Under the pieces are notes generated by a model. The model was not told where the DNA came from and searched no databases. It saw only the letters and a list, made by a program, of their open reading frames with translations. A DNA stretch of 64,000 bases from Pythium myriotylum (taxonomy: Eukaryota > Oomycota > Peronosporomycetes > Pythiales > Pythiaceae), in the NCBI GenBank assembly GCA_023091665.1, contig JALJCQ010000041.1, positions 153,864-217,863 of the forward strand, written 5' to 3'. Shown here in pieces: positions 30,883 to 41,563 of the stretch (within the stretch, counting starts at the first letter, position 1; each line of letters starts with the position of its first letter). The position numbers and the translations under genes are program-made.

Positions 30883-31155
30883 CTCAAGATCGGGCGAATA
30901 GTTTTGGCCAGACTTGCCACCCTCTTCACTTCAACATGAATGCAACAAACATCCGATTACGGACCAAATCAGCCTAGATCATCACGGATGGTCCAATGAG
31001 AAACCGGTCTGTTATTCAGCACGGGAGGTCGGACCAGAACTGGATCATCGCCTGTGACCAGAAACTGGATAATCCATCCGATTTTGGCCAATCCAGTCGT
31101 TCCCGGAGGTTGACACCCCACGAAAGCGGAGACTTTGGGCAGTACCTGTCTGAGC

Positions 31156-32476
31156 ATGGCCGTGCTCCTCTCGGACGACGAGCACGAGACGCTCCAGGCG
31201 GCGCTGGCCTTCGTGGACGCGCACTTCGATAGCCAGACTGTGTCTCAAGCAGAGAACTCGGCGTCACGAGAGACCCAGCGACGGGAGAGAAATGCTCGAG
31301 CAGCCGAGAAAACGCGGCGGAAACGGAGAAGCGAGTTGCTGCGTCTACGCGATGAGCACGTCAAGCTCCAAGTGACGTTGGATGCGCTCTGTGAGTCGGA
31401 TGGGCCAACGGTTGAGTCGCGAGCCGGCGACTCGGTCGATAGAAAGGTCTCCAGATCGAAGACGCGCTTCCGCGAGTCGCTGGCTCTGAATAAGCGCCTG
31501 CGGGTCGCGGTGGAGCAGTACAGTGATCTTCTTGCGCAGATCTCACAGTTGCTCTCGCGGAGAGCTGAGCTAAAGGTCTGTTTACTTAGTTCTCTTTTAT
31601 TCGATGAACTAATTGACGATGCTACTGTAGTATGTGCAGGAGTTGGTGCGGGAGGCTGGTGTCATGTTGGCTGTGGCGAGTTCTGAAAACGAGACGGCGC
31701 TCGTAAAAGAAAAGAAAGCTATCTTTGACGACCTCAAGAGCCGCTTTCATGTTTGCTCGATTGATGCAACCATGGCGGTGATGTCTTCGTACACAGAGAC
31801 CACACTATCGGACTCACGGACGAGTGTGAAGGACCACCCAGTTCTTGGCTCAGTGGTCGAAACGACATCGTCAATACTCGTTCCGTGTTCCGCAGATAAG
31901 GTTTTGGCATTCTTCGTGGAGCTGCAACGCGTCTCGCTGCCTGCAGTACACAAACGTGACTACGCCTACAAGTATCAGGTACGTCGAGTTCGTGTAAGGG
32001 TATTTTAGTACGATGATGTACTTCGTATTGATATATCGTTGACCCAGGCCCGGCTGGATCCCACTCAAGACTCGTTTGAAAAGGAGTTTTCTCTCGCTTT
32101 CAAGGATCTTGAACGAAAGGAGTGCGTCCCTATCGAAGGAATGATGTTTATGGGAAGGCTTGAGACCCCCTACGGCAAGACCAACGCTTGGTCATCAGTT
32201 GTGGCGATCCCAGGCGAAATGGTCCGAATTCACACAAGAGGATGGTCGTACATTACGTCAGTATCTCCCGACACCTGTGTTCTTCATGATCACTTCGAGC
32301 TGTTTTGTGAAAAATCCACATCGCTCAGCTGCCACGACTCCAAGAACTACAAGACCAAGTTCCTGGTCGAGTCGTTATTGGAAAAGGCGCGGAGAGACCG
32401 CTTGTATACAGAAGATAGTATGGCACAACGCTTTGGCTCAAGCATGGCGAGCATAGCATCGCTCTTTGATCAATAG
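31156..32476 (+). CDS. M96-like bZIP-type protein, 395 aa, three exons
   Basis: The exons are 31156-31575, 31640-31978 and 32048-32476, all phase 0 with GT-AG introns of about 65-70 nt. The N-terminus (MAVLLSDDEHETLQAALAFVD) is followed by a basic stretch (ARAAEKTRRKRRSELLRLR, about 50-70) and leucine-spaced coiled coil, a bZIP-like layout. The C-terminal two thirds (HPVLGSVVETTSSILVP, NAWSSVVAIPGEMVRIHTRGWSYI, YKTKFLVESLLEKARRDRL) resemble the START-like part of oomycete M96 mating-specific family proteins. The assignment to M96 is from memory of the family layout. It could be a DNA-binding regulator with a ligand-binding domain. It is the most divergent of the five members here. Confidence 0.75.
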
Positions 32477-33561
32477 TAATATGCGCGAACGGTCAGGTTT
32501 CCGAACGTAATTATGTTTGGAAAGCTTGTTTTCCGAAGGCGGGATGTGTGGCTCCCAAAGACCCAATCACCAAGCGTAGGACTGATAGAACAGGCCACTT
32601 TTCGATCAGCAGCGTAACCCACCACTCCACTCCCGGGGGGCAGCCTCAGCTCTCCTGCTAAGGCCGTCGACAGATCAATACACTCTCATCCCGCTCGCTG
32701 GCGAGCGTGGCACCCATGCCGAGCACACAAGCTGGAGGAAAATTCATTTGTGTGCGTTTCTCTACGGAGCCAAACCATCAACTCAAAACTCGGGAGTCAC
32801 GCTGTACGCAGCACTCTTCGCTTCTCGCAAATTCTCTCGGGGGAGCCTGCTCCTTCGGGCTTGCCTACCGATTGCTCGACGACCAGACGCGCATCAAGTT
32901 CGTAAGGGAGCCATTACTAAGCGGTGAGCGGCTGGAAACTGGTGTGGCCATCGCGGTGATGTAAAGATGAACTTGTATGCATGCTAGTCACGCGCGCTGA
33001 CATGCTTGGTCTTCGTGGACCACAAAGACCAAGTGGTTACCCGGGGCTTACCAGGAATGCCCAAAGAATGTGCGTCGAGCCTATACCGCAACTCGCACTT
33101 CTCGAACGAAGCCATCAAGTAATGCTCGACCTGGCTTGTCGAGTCTACAGGTTTTGTCGTCTCTGACAAACTTCGATTGGACAGTTGTGAAATCCGGAGC
33201 TCGGAATCTCAACTTCAGCTCGACCGTTGTGGAATGAGGAGCTCAGAATCTCAGTGAGGTCCCTAGCTTCTCATCGCGGAGATGATCTCAGCGAGCAAGA
33301 CTCGACGATGGTCCAGTAATCAGCTCGTCTTGAGCATCGACTCATCATTCTCGGCCTTTGTCCTTGTTGGGTTGAACCAGTGACTGGATCATCATCGCCC
33401 CGTCTACGGCCAGTGTCTGGATCATCAACCTCTTCCACCAGTTGCACACCTTTCTCTGTCTCTCTTTTGACCAATCCCGTTGATGGCTGCCACCACTCCG
33501 GTCTCTGCTACTTTATTTGAGTGACAACCTTCCTCTCGAGATGAAAGAAGAAACTTGTGCC
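32477..33561. other. Intergenic, nothing recognised as a gene
   Basis: Contains two GGATCATCATC/GTCTGGATCATCAA motif copies near 33385-33425 and a small imperfect tandem (GGAGCTCRGAATCTCA at about 33198 and 33238). An open frame at 32707-32964 has no family resemblance. Confidence 0.45.
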
Positions 33562-34848
33562 ATGACGCTGCTGCTCTCAGACGACGAGCGATCGACGCTT
33601 CAGGCCGCGCTGGCCTTCGTGGACGCGCACTTTGACGCTCAAACGCCGTCGCGAGAGACCTCCCAGCGCCGCCTGAAGAAGAGCATTGCAGCTGAGCAGG
33701 CGAGACTCAAGCGACGAAGCGAGCTGCTGCAGCTGCGTGAACAACACCAAGAGCTACAGGCCAAGCTGGATGCGCTGCGCGCGAGAGGCGTCGCGAAGAA
33801 GACCTGCGATTCGGTAGAAGGAGGGTCTCAGCTGGAGGAAGCGCGGTTGCGTGAGGCACTAGCGGTCAACACAAACCTCCGCGCGACGGTTGAGCAGTAC
33901 GGTGGCGTCGTGGCGCAAGTGGTGCAGCTGTTGACGCGACGAAATGATCTCAAGGTGTGTATGCACTCGTGCCGGGACTCTTCGAGTGACACGATAACGA
34001 TATTGGTGGGTTAGTGTCTACAGGGACTTTTGTTGGAGGCTGGTTTGAGCCTAGATGCCTGTCGTGATGAGGCGCTTGGAAATGAGCGGTACAACGTATT
34101 TGACTTCCTCAAGGATCGCCTGAGGGCCTGCGTGGTGGACGCGACTGCAGCAGTAGTGTCTGCTTGCAAAGAGACGTCGCTGTCGGGTGCGCGGACGCGC
34201 GTTTACCCGCATCCTGTTCACGGCTCCGTGGTGGAGGCGGCCTCGTCCGTGCTGGTGCCGTGTTCCAAGGATCACGTGTGGCTGTTTGTGACAGATCTTG
34301 TACGCGGATCGCTGCCGGCCACACACAAACGCGAATACGATTACAAGTTCCAGGTACGATTGATTCGATTCCATGATGCTGCTGATTGGGTACTGAGACT
34401 TCTCCTCCGGACGTAGACGCGGTTCAGCGCCGAACAAGATGCGTACGAGAAAGAGTACTCACTCGCATTCAAGGATACTGAACGAAGGGAACAAGTCCCT
34501 GTTGATGGACTCAGTCTTATTGGCTTCGCGCAGACGCCTCATGGGATGATCTACGCGTGGTCGTCCGTGGTCTCGATCCCAGGGGAGGATATCCGCGTTC
34601 ATACGCGAGGTTGGTCGGCCGTCACACCAGCATCCTCTGAAAATATGTGTGTGTACCATGACCGTTTCGAACTTTTCTGCGACCAGTCTACTTCATTGAG
34701 CTGCCACGAGGGGAAGAACTACAAGACCAAGTTTCTGGTTGAGTCGCTCGTGGAGAAGGCGAGAAGGGATCGTCTGCACGCCGAAGAGTGCCTGGCCCAT
34801 CGTTTTGGGTCGGACGTCGCGTGCATATCATCGCTCATTTTCCAGTAA
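33562..34848 (+). CDS. M96-like bZIP-type protein, 384 aa, three exons
   Basis: The exons are 33562-33954, 34024-34353 and 34417-34848, phase 0 throughout. Exon 1 gives MTLLLSDDERSTLQAALAFV, SRETSQRRLKKSIAAEQARL and a coiled coil. Exon 2 gives LLLEAGLSLDACRDEALG and TRVYPHPVHGSVVEAASS. Exon 3 gives GMIYAWSSVVSIPGEDIRVH, NYKTKFLVESLVEKARRDR and the end CISSLIFQ. The exon borders fall at the same residues as in the genes at 31156 and 43480, so the three are paralogues with a conserved structure. An in-frame ATG at 33541 would add seven residues. It is tandem with the gene at 31156, same strand. Confidence 0.8.
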
Positions 34849-35834
34849 CGATCTCGTCGATGACTGATGACTTTACCACCCGCGGTGATCAACACCTCTC
34901 CTCAAGCGGTGCTACAAACGGTATCAAATAGCTCTCTTGACAAGGATGGGATTTATCTAGGAAAGGAGCCCCATACGAGCACAGGCCTCGTCAACACCTG
35001 TGCACATTTGAGAATATCATTCGGCAACGCGTTTTATCGACAGAGGATACAGAAGATTCTTTTCGACCTCTTCATTTCAGGCCCCGCCCATCACCAGTGA
35101 GTTGAGTAAGGACTGAAGAGCTGTCTAGAGCCTGACTGCAGACTATTTCAAGGTTTATCCAGCGTTGATTTGAGACTCCAACTTCGCTGACTGTCGCTCA
35201 GGTCTCCAACTCACTGCTTGGATTTTATAGTCGACAAACTAGAAGTACAACATCGATTACGGAGTATTTCGTGCAAACGAGAAAAATGAAAAAAACTACT
35301 GTCCATGCATAAACGTGGTGGATTAACTTCCGATGAACGCATTCTCAACAAAGAGGAATGGTAACCTGTTATCACATCGGTTTGCGCTTTTGCTCCTTCA
35401 GCGATCGAGCCGGGTCGATTTGTTGCGATCCTCTCCAAACAGGAGAAAAAGCATACATCGATGCGGCTCGTTACGGCATGCTAGTAGAGTAATGGTGAAA
35501 ATTTCTTCCAATTTACGTTTCAGCATTCACCGTTCGGGAACTTCGTGTAGTGAACTGTATGTACTGCTTTGGAGCACCGCCAAAATGAATCAGCAGGTTC
35601 AGATGGAGACATAGGGGCGGGCACGAAGTTCATCTTCCTCACAAGTACATGCCTAGGCGATAGCTGGATGTATGTGTAACAGGATGGTGACCCCGAACTT
35701 CGAGTCAGATAAAAATCTCGCTTTCAACCGGTAAATTATTGTAATCATTCACGAGTGGACCTAGTACGCTCCAGCATGCTCTGTATTCCTTTTGAAAGAC
35801 CTGCGATCCGTCTTCGTGACTAATGACTTCAAGT
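34849..35834. other. Intergenic, nothing recognised
   Basis: About 1 kb of AT-richer sequence without gene, repeat or promoter signal that I can support. Confidence 0.5.
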
Positions 35835-36959
35835 TCATTCTGATGCAGTCGCCGGCTTGCCCATCGGGTTGCCCCACGCCGGCACCGAGTGGTCGCCCTT
35901 CACATAGCGCTCGCGAGTCGCGTACCAAAAGTCCTCCGGCGTGCGCTGAGGAACAAACTGGATGATCGCGTCCACCTCGGCCTTGACCTCGGCCGTGATC
36001 TTGTCCACAAACGCGATCGCCTTGACCGTCTCCTTGAGCTGCTCGGGCGTGCGAGCACCCAACATGACCGTGGACACGTTCGGGTTGGAGGCGGCCCAGG
36101 CCGTCGCCAGCTGCGCCAGCGTGCATCCGAGGCGGTCGGCGATCTTCTGCAGCTCGCGTGCCTTCACGACCTTGCCGTCGAACTCGCCCGTGAACTGGCG
36201 CAGCACCGGCGCCGTCGACATACGCGAGTCGCTCGGGATCTCCTTGTTGTACTTGCCCGTGAGCACACCGCCCGCCAACGGAGACCACACGGTCGTGCCC
36301 AGCTTGTACTTGGTGAACAGATCCACCAGCTCGTGCTCCAGCTTGTTGCGCTCGAACATGTTGTACTGCGGCTGCTCGGTGATGGGACGGATCAGGCCGA
36401 GACGGTCGGCGATGTCGCACGCCTCTTTGATCTCGTGGGACGCCCACTCGCTGGTGCCCCAGTAGAAGGCCCATCCTTGGTCGATGATGAAGTTCATGGC
36501 GCGCACGACTTCTTCGATGGGAGTGAACTTGTCCGATCGGTGGCTCAAGATGACGTCGACGTACTCGACCTGCATGTCCTTGAGCGTTCGCTTCATGCCT
36601 TCAACGAGGTGCTTGCGCGAGTTGCCGATGCCGTTCGGTCCCGAGCCATACGGACTCTGGCGACCGAGCGAGAACTTGGCCGTGAGCACGAGGTCCTCGC
36701 GCGTCCAGACGCCTTCCTTGATGCCGCGTTGGATGGCGTGGCCCATGAACTCGTCGCCGCGGCCGTCGTTGTAGATCTCGGCCGAGTCGAAGAAGTTGAT
36801 GCCGAGACCGTACGCGGTCTTCATGACGTCGTACCAGTCGTCCTTGGCCGAGTCCGGGTAGTAGATCATCCAGTTGCCGAGCGACAAGGTGGAGACGAGG
36901 AGTCCCGAGTCACCGAGGAAGCGGTAGGTCATGTTGTGGTCCTTGGGGATGGTGGCCAT
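35835..36959 (-). CDS. Kv-beta-like aldo/keto reductase, 374 aa (copy 1 of 3)
   Basis: Intact, single exon, starting MATIPKDHNMTYRFLG, with Asp58, Tyr63, Lys95 and His140. It belongs to a trio with 39932 and 41965 that share SRMSTAPVLRQFTGEFDGKV, SHRSDKFTP (after the catalytic His) and FSLGRQSPYGSG. It differs from the other two only at the end (GKPATASE instead of GKPASATE), as far as can be seen by eye. The frame stays open to 37256, but the ATG at 36959 aligns with all paralogues and follows the core promoter. Confidence 0.92.
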   Translation of the reverse strand: MATIPKDHNMTYRFLGDSGLLVSTLSLGNWMIYYPDSAKDDWYDVMKTAYGLGINFFDSAEIYNDGRGDEFMGHAIQRGIKEGVWTREDLVLTAKFSLGRQSPYGSGPNGIGNSRKHLVEGMKRTLKDMQVEYVDVILSHRSDKFTPIEEVVRAMNFIIDQGWAFYWGTSEWASHEIKEACDIADRLGLIRPITEQPQYNMFERNKLEHELVDLFTKYKLGTTVWSPLAGGVLTGKYNKEIPSDSRMSTAPVLRQFTGEFDGKVVKARELQKIADRLGCTLAQLATAWAASNPNVSTVMLGARTPEQLKETVKAIAFVDKITAEVKAEVDAIIQFVPQRTPEDFWYATRERYVKGDHSVPAWGNPMGKPATASE

Positions 36960-37366
36960 GGTGGACGTGGTCGGTGAGGGGGTGTGGAGGTGTGGAGGTG
37001 TGGAGTGGTGGGATCGAGGCAAATCGCACAATGCGGATGCGAAGGAGTGACGGAGCTCCAAGCACCAACTTGAAGCGACGGACCTCGTCGGAACCCCACT
37101 TTGTATGATAGTACGAGGAACCCAAGTATTCTCGACATAGGCTGGCCTTGCGGACAGGACCATCACTTCGTCCCCCGCGTCTACAGCACATCGTGGTTGC
37201 CGAATCATGATCAACCTCGGAGTGAGAATCGTCCTATCCACGTGCTGGTGTGTCACAACCAGGTGCTATATTCGTTTTCAGGGGTCGATGCCGGATGCTG
37301 TCTCCGCAAATCCGGAAGGACGGAAGGAAGGAGACCCGGCCTCGAATCTCAACAAAGACCACCCAG
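35845..37366 (+). repeat. Left arm of a 1.5 kb inverted duplication
   Basis: Nearly identical in reverse complement to 41564-43085, including the reductase and about 400 bases upstream. Divergence starts just after ACCACCCAG at 37366. Confidence 0.85.
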
Positions 37367-38009
37367 ACGGAGACGTTTCGCAATTTTTTCGTTATCGTGT
37401 TCTCTTGACCAGTGCTCGACCATCCACGAGGCGAGGCCATCCACGAGGCTGGTGCGATTTGTCAAAAAGCGACAGCTCGCTGACTGCACTTGATGATCCA
37501 GACACGAGAACATAGACAAGACGAACCTGATCCAGACACCGAAGACATGACACACGAGTGCACAAGGTGATTACGGGCTCGGAAGCGCCAAGTAGCCCAG
37601 TACACACGTGGCTCTCGGGATCGCTAGGAACCATCGAGTGACCGAGCGCAGGGATACGCGCGGAGTCCGACTCGCTGGGATATCTGGGCAGACCGAGTGC
37701 AAATATGGCCGCCCCACCCCATCTCCATAACTCGCCACGTTGTTGGAAAGCCCAGCGTGAGATATTGTAGAGATGCGTTTATACAATCATTTAATTACTA
37801 CTCCATCACTCAGTACATATATCCTCGTTGAAGGGAGCTCATTTGAGTTGACGATGCGACCTCCACGATGTAGACAAGAGGGACGAAATGACGGTCCTGT
37901 CCTCAATCAACCGCAGTTGATGGGGGTGTCTATGTCTGTACCGATGATGGAAGCATACACGTAGTGTCTTGGTGTGCGGATCATCAGCTCGCTCGGCTTT
38001 GTCGCCTCT
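36960..38009. other. Intergenic with dispersed motif copies
   Basis: Includes the upstream part of the inverted-repeat arm and TGATGATCCAGACACG at about 37492, with a second TGATCCAGACACC at about 37520. No gene was seen. Confidence 0.5.
37019..37036 (-). promoter_or_regulatory. Oomycete Inr-FPR core promoter
   Basis: On the minus strand CCGCATTGTGCGATTTGC, about 60-75 bases before the ATG at 36959. Confidence 0.6.
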
Positions 38010-38664
38010 TTTTCAGAGAACTCGCGATTTTGGCAGGTATACGCAAAGTGGTCGTGGAACACATGCATGCGTCGATGAAGCAGGCCACTAGACGATCCTT
38101 GAAGACGTCGACGTTGGCGTGTCGGTTCTGTAGAAGTGTCCACTCTCGGCAGGCTTCCAGGTTCGGGCAGACGTTTAGCACAAGCTGCTGTCCACGCTCG
38201 CCCAGCAAAGCCACCCATCCACTCCCAGCCGCCACCACTTAAATGTTTGCGGGCTGGCATGCCTTGAGATCACTTCTTCGCGTGAGCAGCTCCACCGCCT
38301 GCGCCATGATGTCACTGTATTGCTCTAAATTCAAGCGGAGTCGTTTGTTCAGAGCCACCGCCTCGCGCAGCTTCATCTCCTCTCGCGGAAGCCCTCCTCG
38401 CGTACAGTCGCGTTTTTCCTTCGCGGAACTCCTCCTGTATAACCCGTCCAGCTTGGCTTGTAGTTCGCGGTGCTGCTGGCGCAACCGCAGCAGCTCCGCT
38501 CGCCGTTTACGCCGTGTAAGTCGCGCTTTCTCAGCCGCGCGAATCTTTTTCTTGTGGCACCTGATGGTCTCTCTCGACGGCATCTGGGCGTCGAAGTGCG
38601 CATCCACGAAGGCCAGCGCTGCCTGAAGTGTCGATCGCTCGTCATCCGAAAGCAGCAAGGCCAT
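38010..38664 (-). pseudogene. M96-like bZIP-type gene with internal deletion
   Basis: Exon 1 (38664-38263) is intact: MALLLSDDERSTLQAALAFV, KKKIRAAEKARLTRRKRR and a coiled coil. The intron would start with GC instead of GT (38262-38261). Exon 2 (from 38187) matches its relatives for about 30 codons (CPNLEACREW ... VFKDRLVACFIDAC). It then jumps to a segment resembling the middle of exon 3 (HVFHDHFAYTC, like CVFRDHFELFC), so the end of exon 2, the intron and the start of exon 3 are deleted. After about 38030 the resemblance ends. It is not functional as a full-length protein. Confidence 0.7.
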
Positions 38665-39392
38665 GCCGGAGGATTCTTTTCCAATGTGGGGGGGGGCGAC
38701 GGCACGGATGGAATTGCTCTTTTAAGGCTTCTGGTACACTGGATTGACGAGACGAGTGTGTTGACGTTAGAACCCTAGACAGTAGTCACAAGGCAAACAG
38801 CCTCATCGCTCATCCAAGTGGAAGATGGGGAGGAGGGGCTTACCCTGTTAAAACTGATGGATGAAGATGCAAAGATGCAGACACCAGGACAACTCACAAC
38901 GACACCACCATGAACGCGCAGTAATCCAGGTGGTCGCGAACCATCCAGATAGTACGGCGCCTAGTCGAGTTGATTGGGTTTTGAAGGTTGATAATGATTC
39001 GGCCACCATGACATCGATGTATTGGACGAAATGAAGGTCGTGTCCGCAAGCCCCGCCTATGCCAAGATATTTTAGTGTAAATTGTATACACACATCTAGA
39101 AGGTCAACCACTCCACGAGACACAAGTGACCAGACAGATACGTAGCTCAGTGTTCTGTACTGTATTACACGCAGGTTTCAGGCTGCTAAGTCGAAGGTAA
39201 ACTCGCAAGCGTGGGTTCTGATTCCTCGCGGTACAATGTAAAACGCCGGTGTGTGCATGGGCAAGGTTGGCAGATTCAGCCGAGAATAGCGATTAGTCGC
39301 AGTCTTTTTTTTTTTTTTTTTTTTTATTTCCAGGAGTTAGATTGTCAGTACAGCTAAGGTGACTGCCCGTCATATCGACTCCTCGTCGGTAT
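38665..39392. other. Intergenic, nothing recognised except a poly-T tract
   Basis: No gene was recognised. A T21 run lies at 39305-39325 and is read as the poly(A) end of the minus-strand LINE relic. Confidence 0.5.
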
Positions 39393-39617
39393 CTAGTGCG
39401 ACCGTGTGCGTTTGCGCTTGGGTGTGAGTGAAACCGCCTCCTGTTCGCGAATGGCCCGTTGGATGTCGTTTCTCAGGTCGTGTCGTGGGGTGATTGGTCG
39501 GTGCGCATGTGACGCGTCGTTATCGAGGTAGGTCTGAACGGTTGAGTCGATGTCTGTCCATACGACAGTCGCGTGCTGGGTTGTGTTTGTATCCATAGCC
39601 ACATTGGCGACACTCAT
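39305..39617 (-). mobile_element. LINE 3'-end fragment with poly(A) tail
   Basis: On the minus strand an open frame (39617-39393) begins MSVANVAMDTN, resembling the final RNase H motif (LANLAMD) of the LINE at 61426. It continues as a charged tail ending PKRKRTRSH, like the basic tail of that element. About 65 bases after its stop comes a run of 21 A (39325-39305 read on the minus strand). Order and orientation fit a heavily 5'-truncated LINE insertion. Confidence 0.55.
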
Positions 39618-39931
39618 AAATGGTTACCTTGCTACGTGATAGTTTTGGTTGTGGATGTATTCCGTTGTGCTGTAGTCATCTTGCTTATGTCGAACGAATC
39701 CTTATCGATGGTCGTGTTCAGATTGCTCAACCGATCCGACTGCGACTAATCGACGACGCGACTCCTGAGTTCGCTCGCATGGGTGACGGTACGACACACC
39801 CTCTGGACCGGCAACAAAATGCATCTTTATTTGTACGTTTTCTCCCTTACTACCCATCCGTTGAATCGAGTGGAAACTGCAACATCGTCCGTCAGATTCA
39901 GATCCATCGTAGCAGCTCCAGTCACCGTAGC
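39618..39931. other. Intergenic, nothing recognised
   Basis: This is 314 bases upstream of the LINE relic and downstream of the reductase 3' end. Confidence 0.45.
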
Positions 39932-41056
39932 TCACTCGGTCGCCGACGCCGGCTTGCCCATCGGGTTGCCCCACGCCGGCACCGAGTGGTCGCCCTTCAC
40001 ATAGCGCTCGCGAGTCGCGTACCAAAAGTCCTCCGGCGTGCGCTGAGGAACAAACTGGATGATCGCGTCCACCTCGGCCTTGACCTCGGCCGTGATCTTG
40101 TCCACAAACGCGATCGCCTTGACCGTCTCCTTGAGCTGCTCGGGCGTGCGAGCACCCAACATGACCGTGGACACGTTCGGGTTGGAGGCGGCCCAGGCCG
40201 TCGCCAGCTGCGCCAGCGTGCATCCGAGGCGGTCGGCGATCTTCTGCAGCTCGCGTGCCTTCACGACCTTGCCGTCGAACTCGCCCGTGAACTGGCGCAG
40301 CACCGGCGCCGTCGACATACGCGAGTCGCTCGGGATCTCCTTGTTGTACTTGCCCGTGAGCACACCGCCCGCCAACGGAGACCACACGGTCGTGCCCAGC
40401 TTGTACTTGGTGAACAGATCCACCAGCTCGTGCTCCAGCTTGTTGCGCTCGAACATGTTGTACTGCGGCTGCTCGGTGATGGGACGGATCAGGCCGAGAC
40501 GGTCGGCGATGTCGCACGCCTCTTTGATCTCGTGGGACGCCCACTCGCTGGTGCCCCAGTAGAAGGCCCATCCTTGGTCGATGATGAAGTTCATGGCGCG
40601 CACGACTTCTTCGATGGGAGTGAACTTGTCCGATCGGTGGCTCAAGATGACGTCGACGTACTCGACCTGCATGTCCTTGAGCGTTCGCTTCATGCCTTCA
40701 ACGAGGTGCTTGCGCGAGTTGCCGATGCCGTTCGGTCCCGAGCCATACGGACTCTGGCGACCGAGCGAGAACTTGGCCGTGAGCACGAGGTCCTCGCGCG
40801 TCCAGACGCCTTCCTTGATGCCGCGCTGGATGGCGTGGCCCATGAACTCGTCGCCGCGGCCGTCGTTGTAGATCTCGGCCGAGTCGAAGAAGTTGATGCC
40901 GAGACCGTACGCGGTCTTCATGACGTCGTACCAGTCGTCCTTGGCCGAGTCCGGGTAGTAGATCATCCAGTTGCCGAGCGACAAGGTGGAGACGAGGAGT
41001 CCCGAGTCGCCGAGGAAGCGGTAGGTCATGTTGTGGTCCTTGGGGATGGTGGCCAT
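39932..41056 (-). CDS. Kv-beta-like aldo/keto reductase, 374 aa (copy 2 of 3)
   Basis: An intact copy in the same orientation as that at 35835, lying inside the spacer of the 1.5 kb inverted duplication. The protein ends GKPASATE and by eye equals that of the copy at 41965. The shared upstream sequence reaches only to about 41144, shorter than in the other two copies. The upstream open frame to 41200 was not used, for the same reason as in its siblings. Confidence 0.92.
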   Translation of the reverse strand: MATIPKDHNMTYRFLGDSGLLVSTLSLGNWMIYYPDSAKDDWYDVMKTAYGLGINFFDSAEIYNDGRGDEFMGHAIQRGIKEGVWTREDLVLTAKFSLGRQSPYGSGPNGIGNSRKHLVEGMKRTLKDMQVEYVDVILSHRSDKFTPIEEVVRAMNFIIDQGWAFYWGTSEWASHEIKEACDIADRLGLIRPITEQPQYNMFERNKLEHELVDLFTKYKLGTTVWSPLAGGVLTGKYNKEIPSDSRMSTAPVLRQFTGEFDGKVVKARELQKIADRLGCTLAQLATAWAASNPNVSTVMLGARTPEQLKETVKAIAFVDKITAEVKAEVDAIIQFVPQRTPEDFWYATRERYVKGDHSVPAWGNPMGKPASATE

Positions 41057-41115
41057 GGTGGACGTGGTCGGTGAGGGGGTGTGGAGGTGTGGAGGTGTGG
41101 AGTGGTGGGATCGAG

Positions 41116-41133
41116 GCAAATCGCACAGTGCGG
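41116..41133 (-). promoter_or_regulatory. Inr-FPR-like core promoter with changed initiator
   Basis: On the minus strand CCGCACTGTGCGATTTGC: the CATT of the two sibling copies is CACT here, which could weaken transcription start selection. Confidence 0.5.
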
Positions 41134-41563
41134 ATGCGAAGGATTGATAAAAATCTTGGAGAGGTTTCACTATAGTGTCTGTTGTTTCCTCTTTGGCCAC
41201 GAGCTGCTGTGCCCACCACTACGGTATGGTCCTCGTCTGTTCCGGTTTTGCCACTGGTTGGGCTTGCGGACAGGACCATCACTTTGTCCTTGTCGTCGAC
41301 ACCCTCGAGGCCGAATCGCCAAGAATTCTCAGGTGAGGTTGGCCCTAAACTAAGCAAGAAGAACTGTTGGGGTCCTAGTGCTGGTACGTGTACACCTGCG
41401 TTGTAACTGAGCATTTCGATCATGAATTGCCCTCATCTTCAATTCGTCACAGTGTCTTTTCTCTCTCAACGTATCTTGACACTCTGATAATGATGCAAGT
41501 GAAGTCTATTGAGTTCATCCTGTGAATCCTAATAGGTTGACGGGCACTTGACACTGGGTGGTA

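Noticed and set aside
32707..32964. An 85-codon frame between two M96-like genes
   Set aside because: Short, with no family resemblance and no promoter motif.
36960..37256. A 99-residue N-terminal extension of the reductase (also at 41668-41964)
   Set aside because: The extension is translated from the core promoter and upstream sequence; the third copy lacks it, and all paralogues align from the internal Met.
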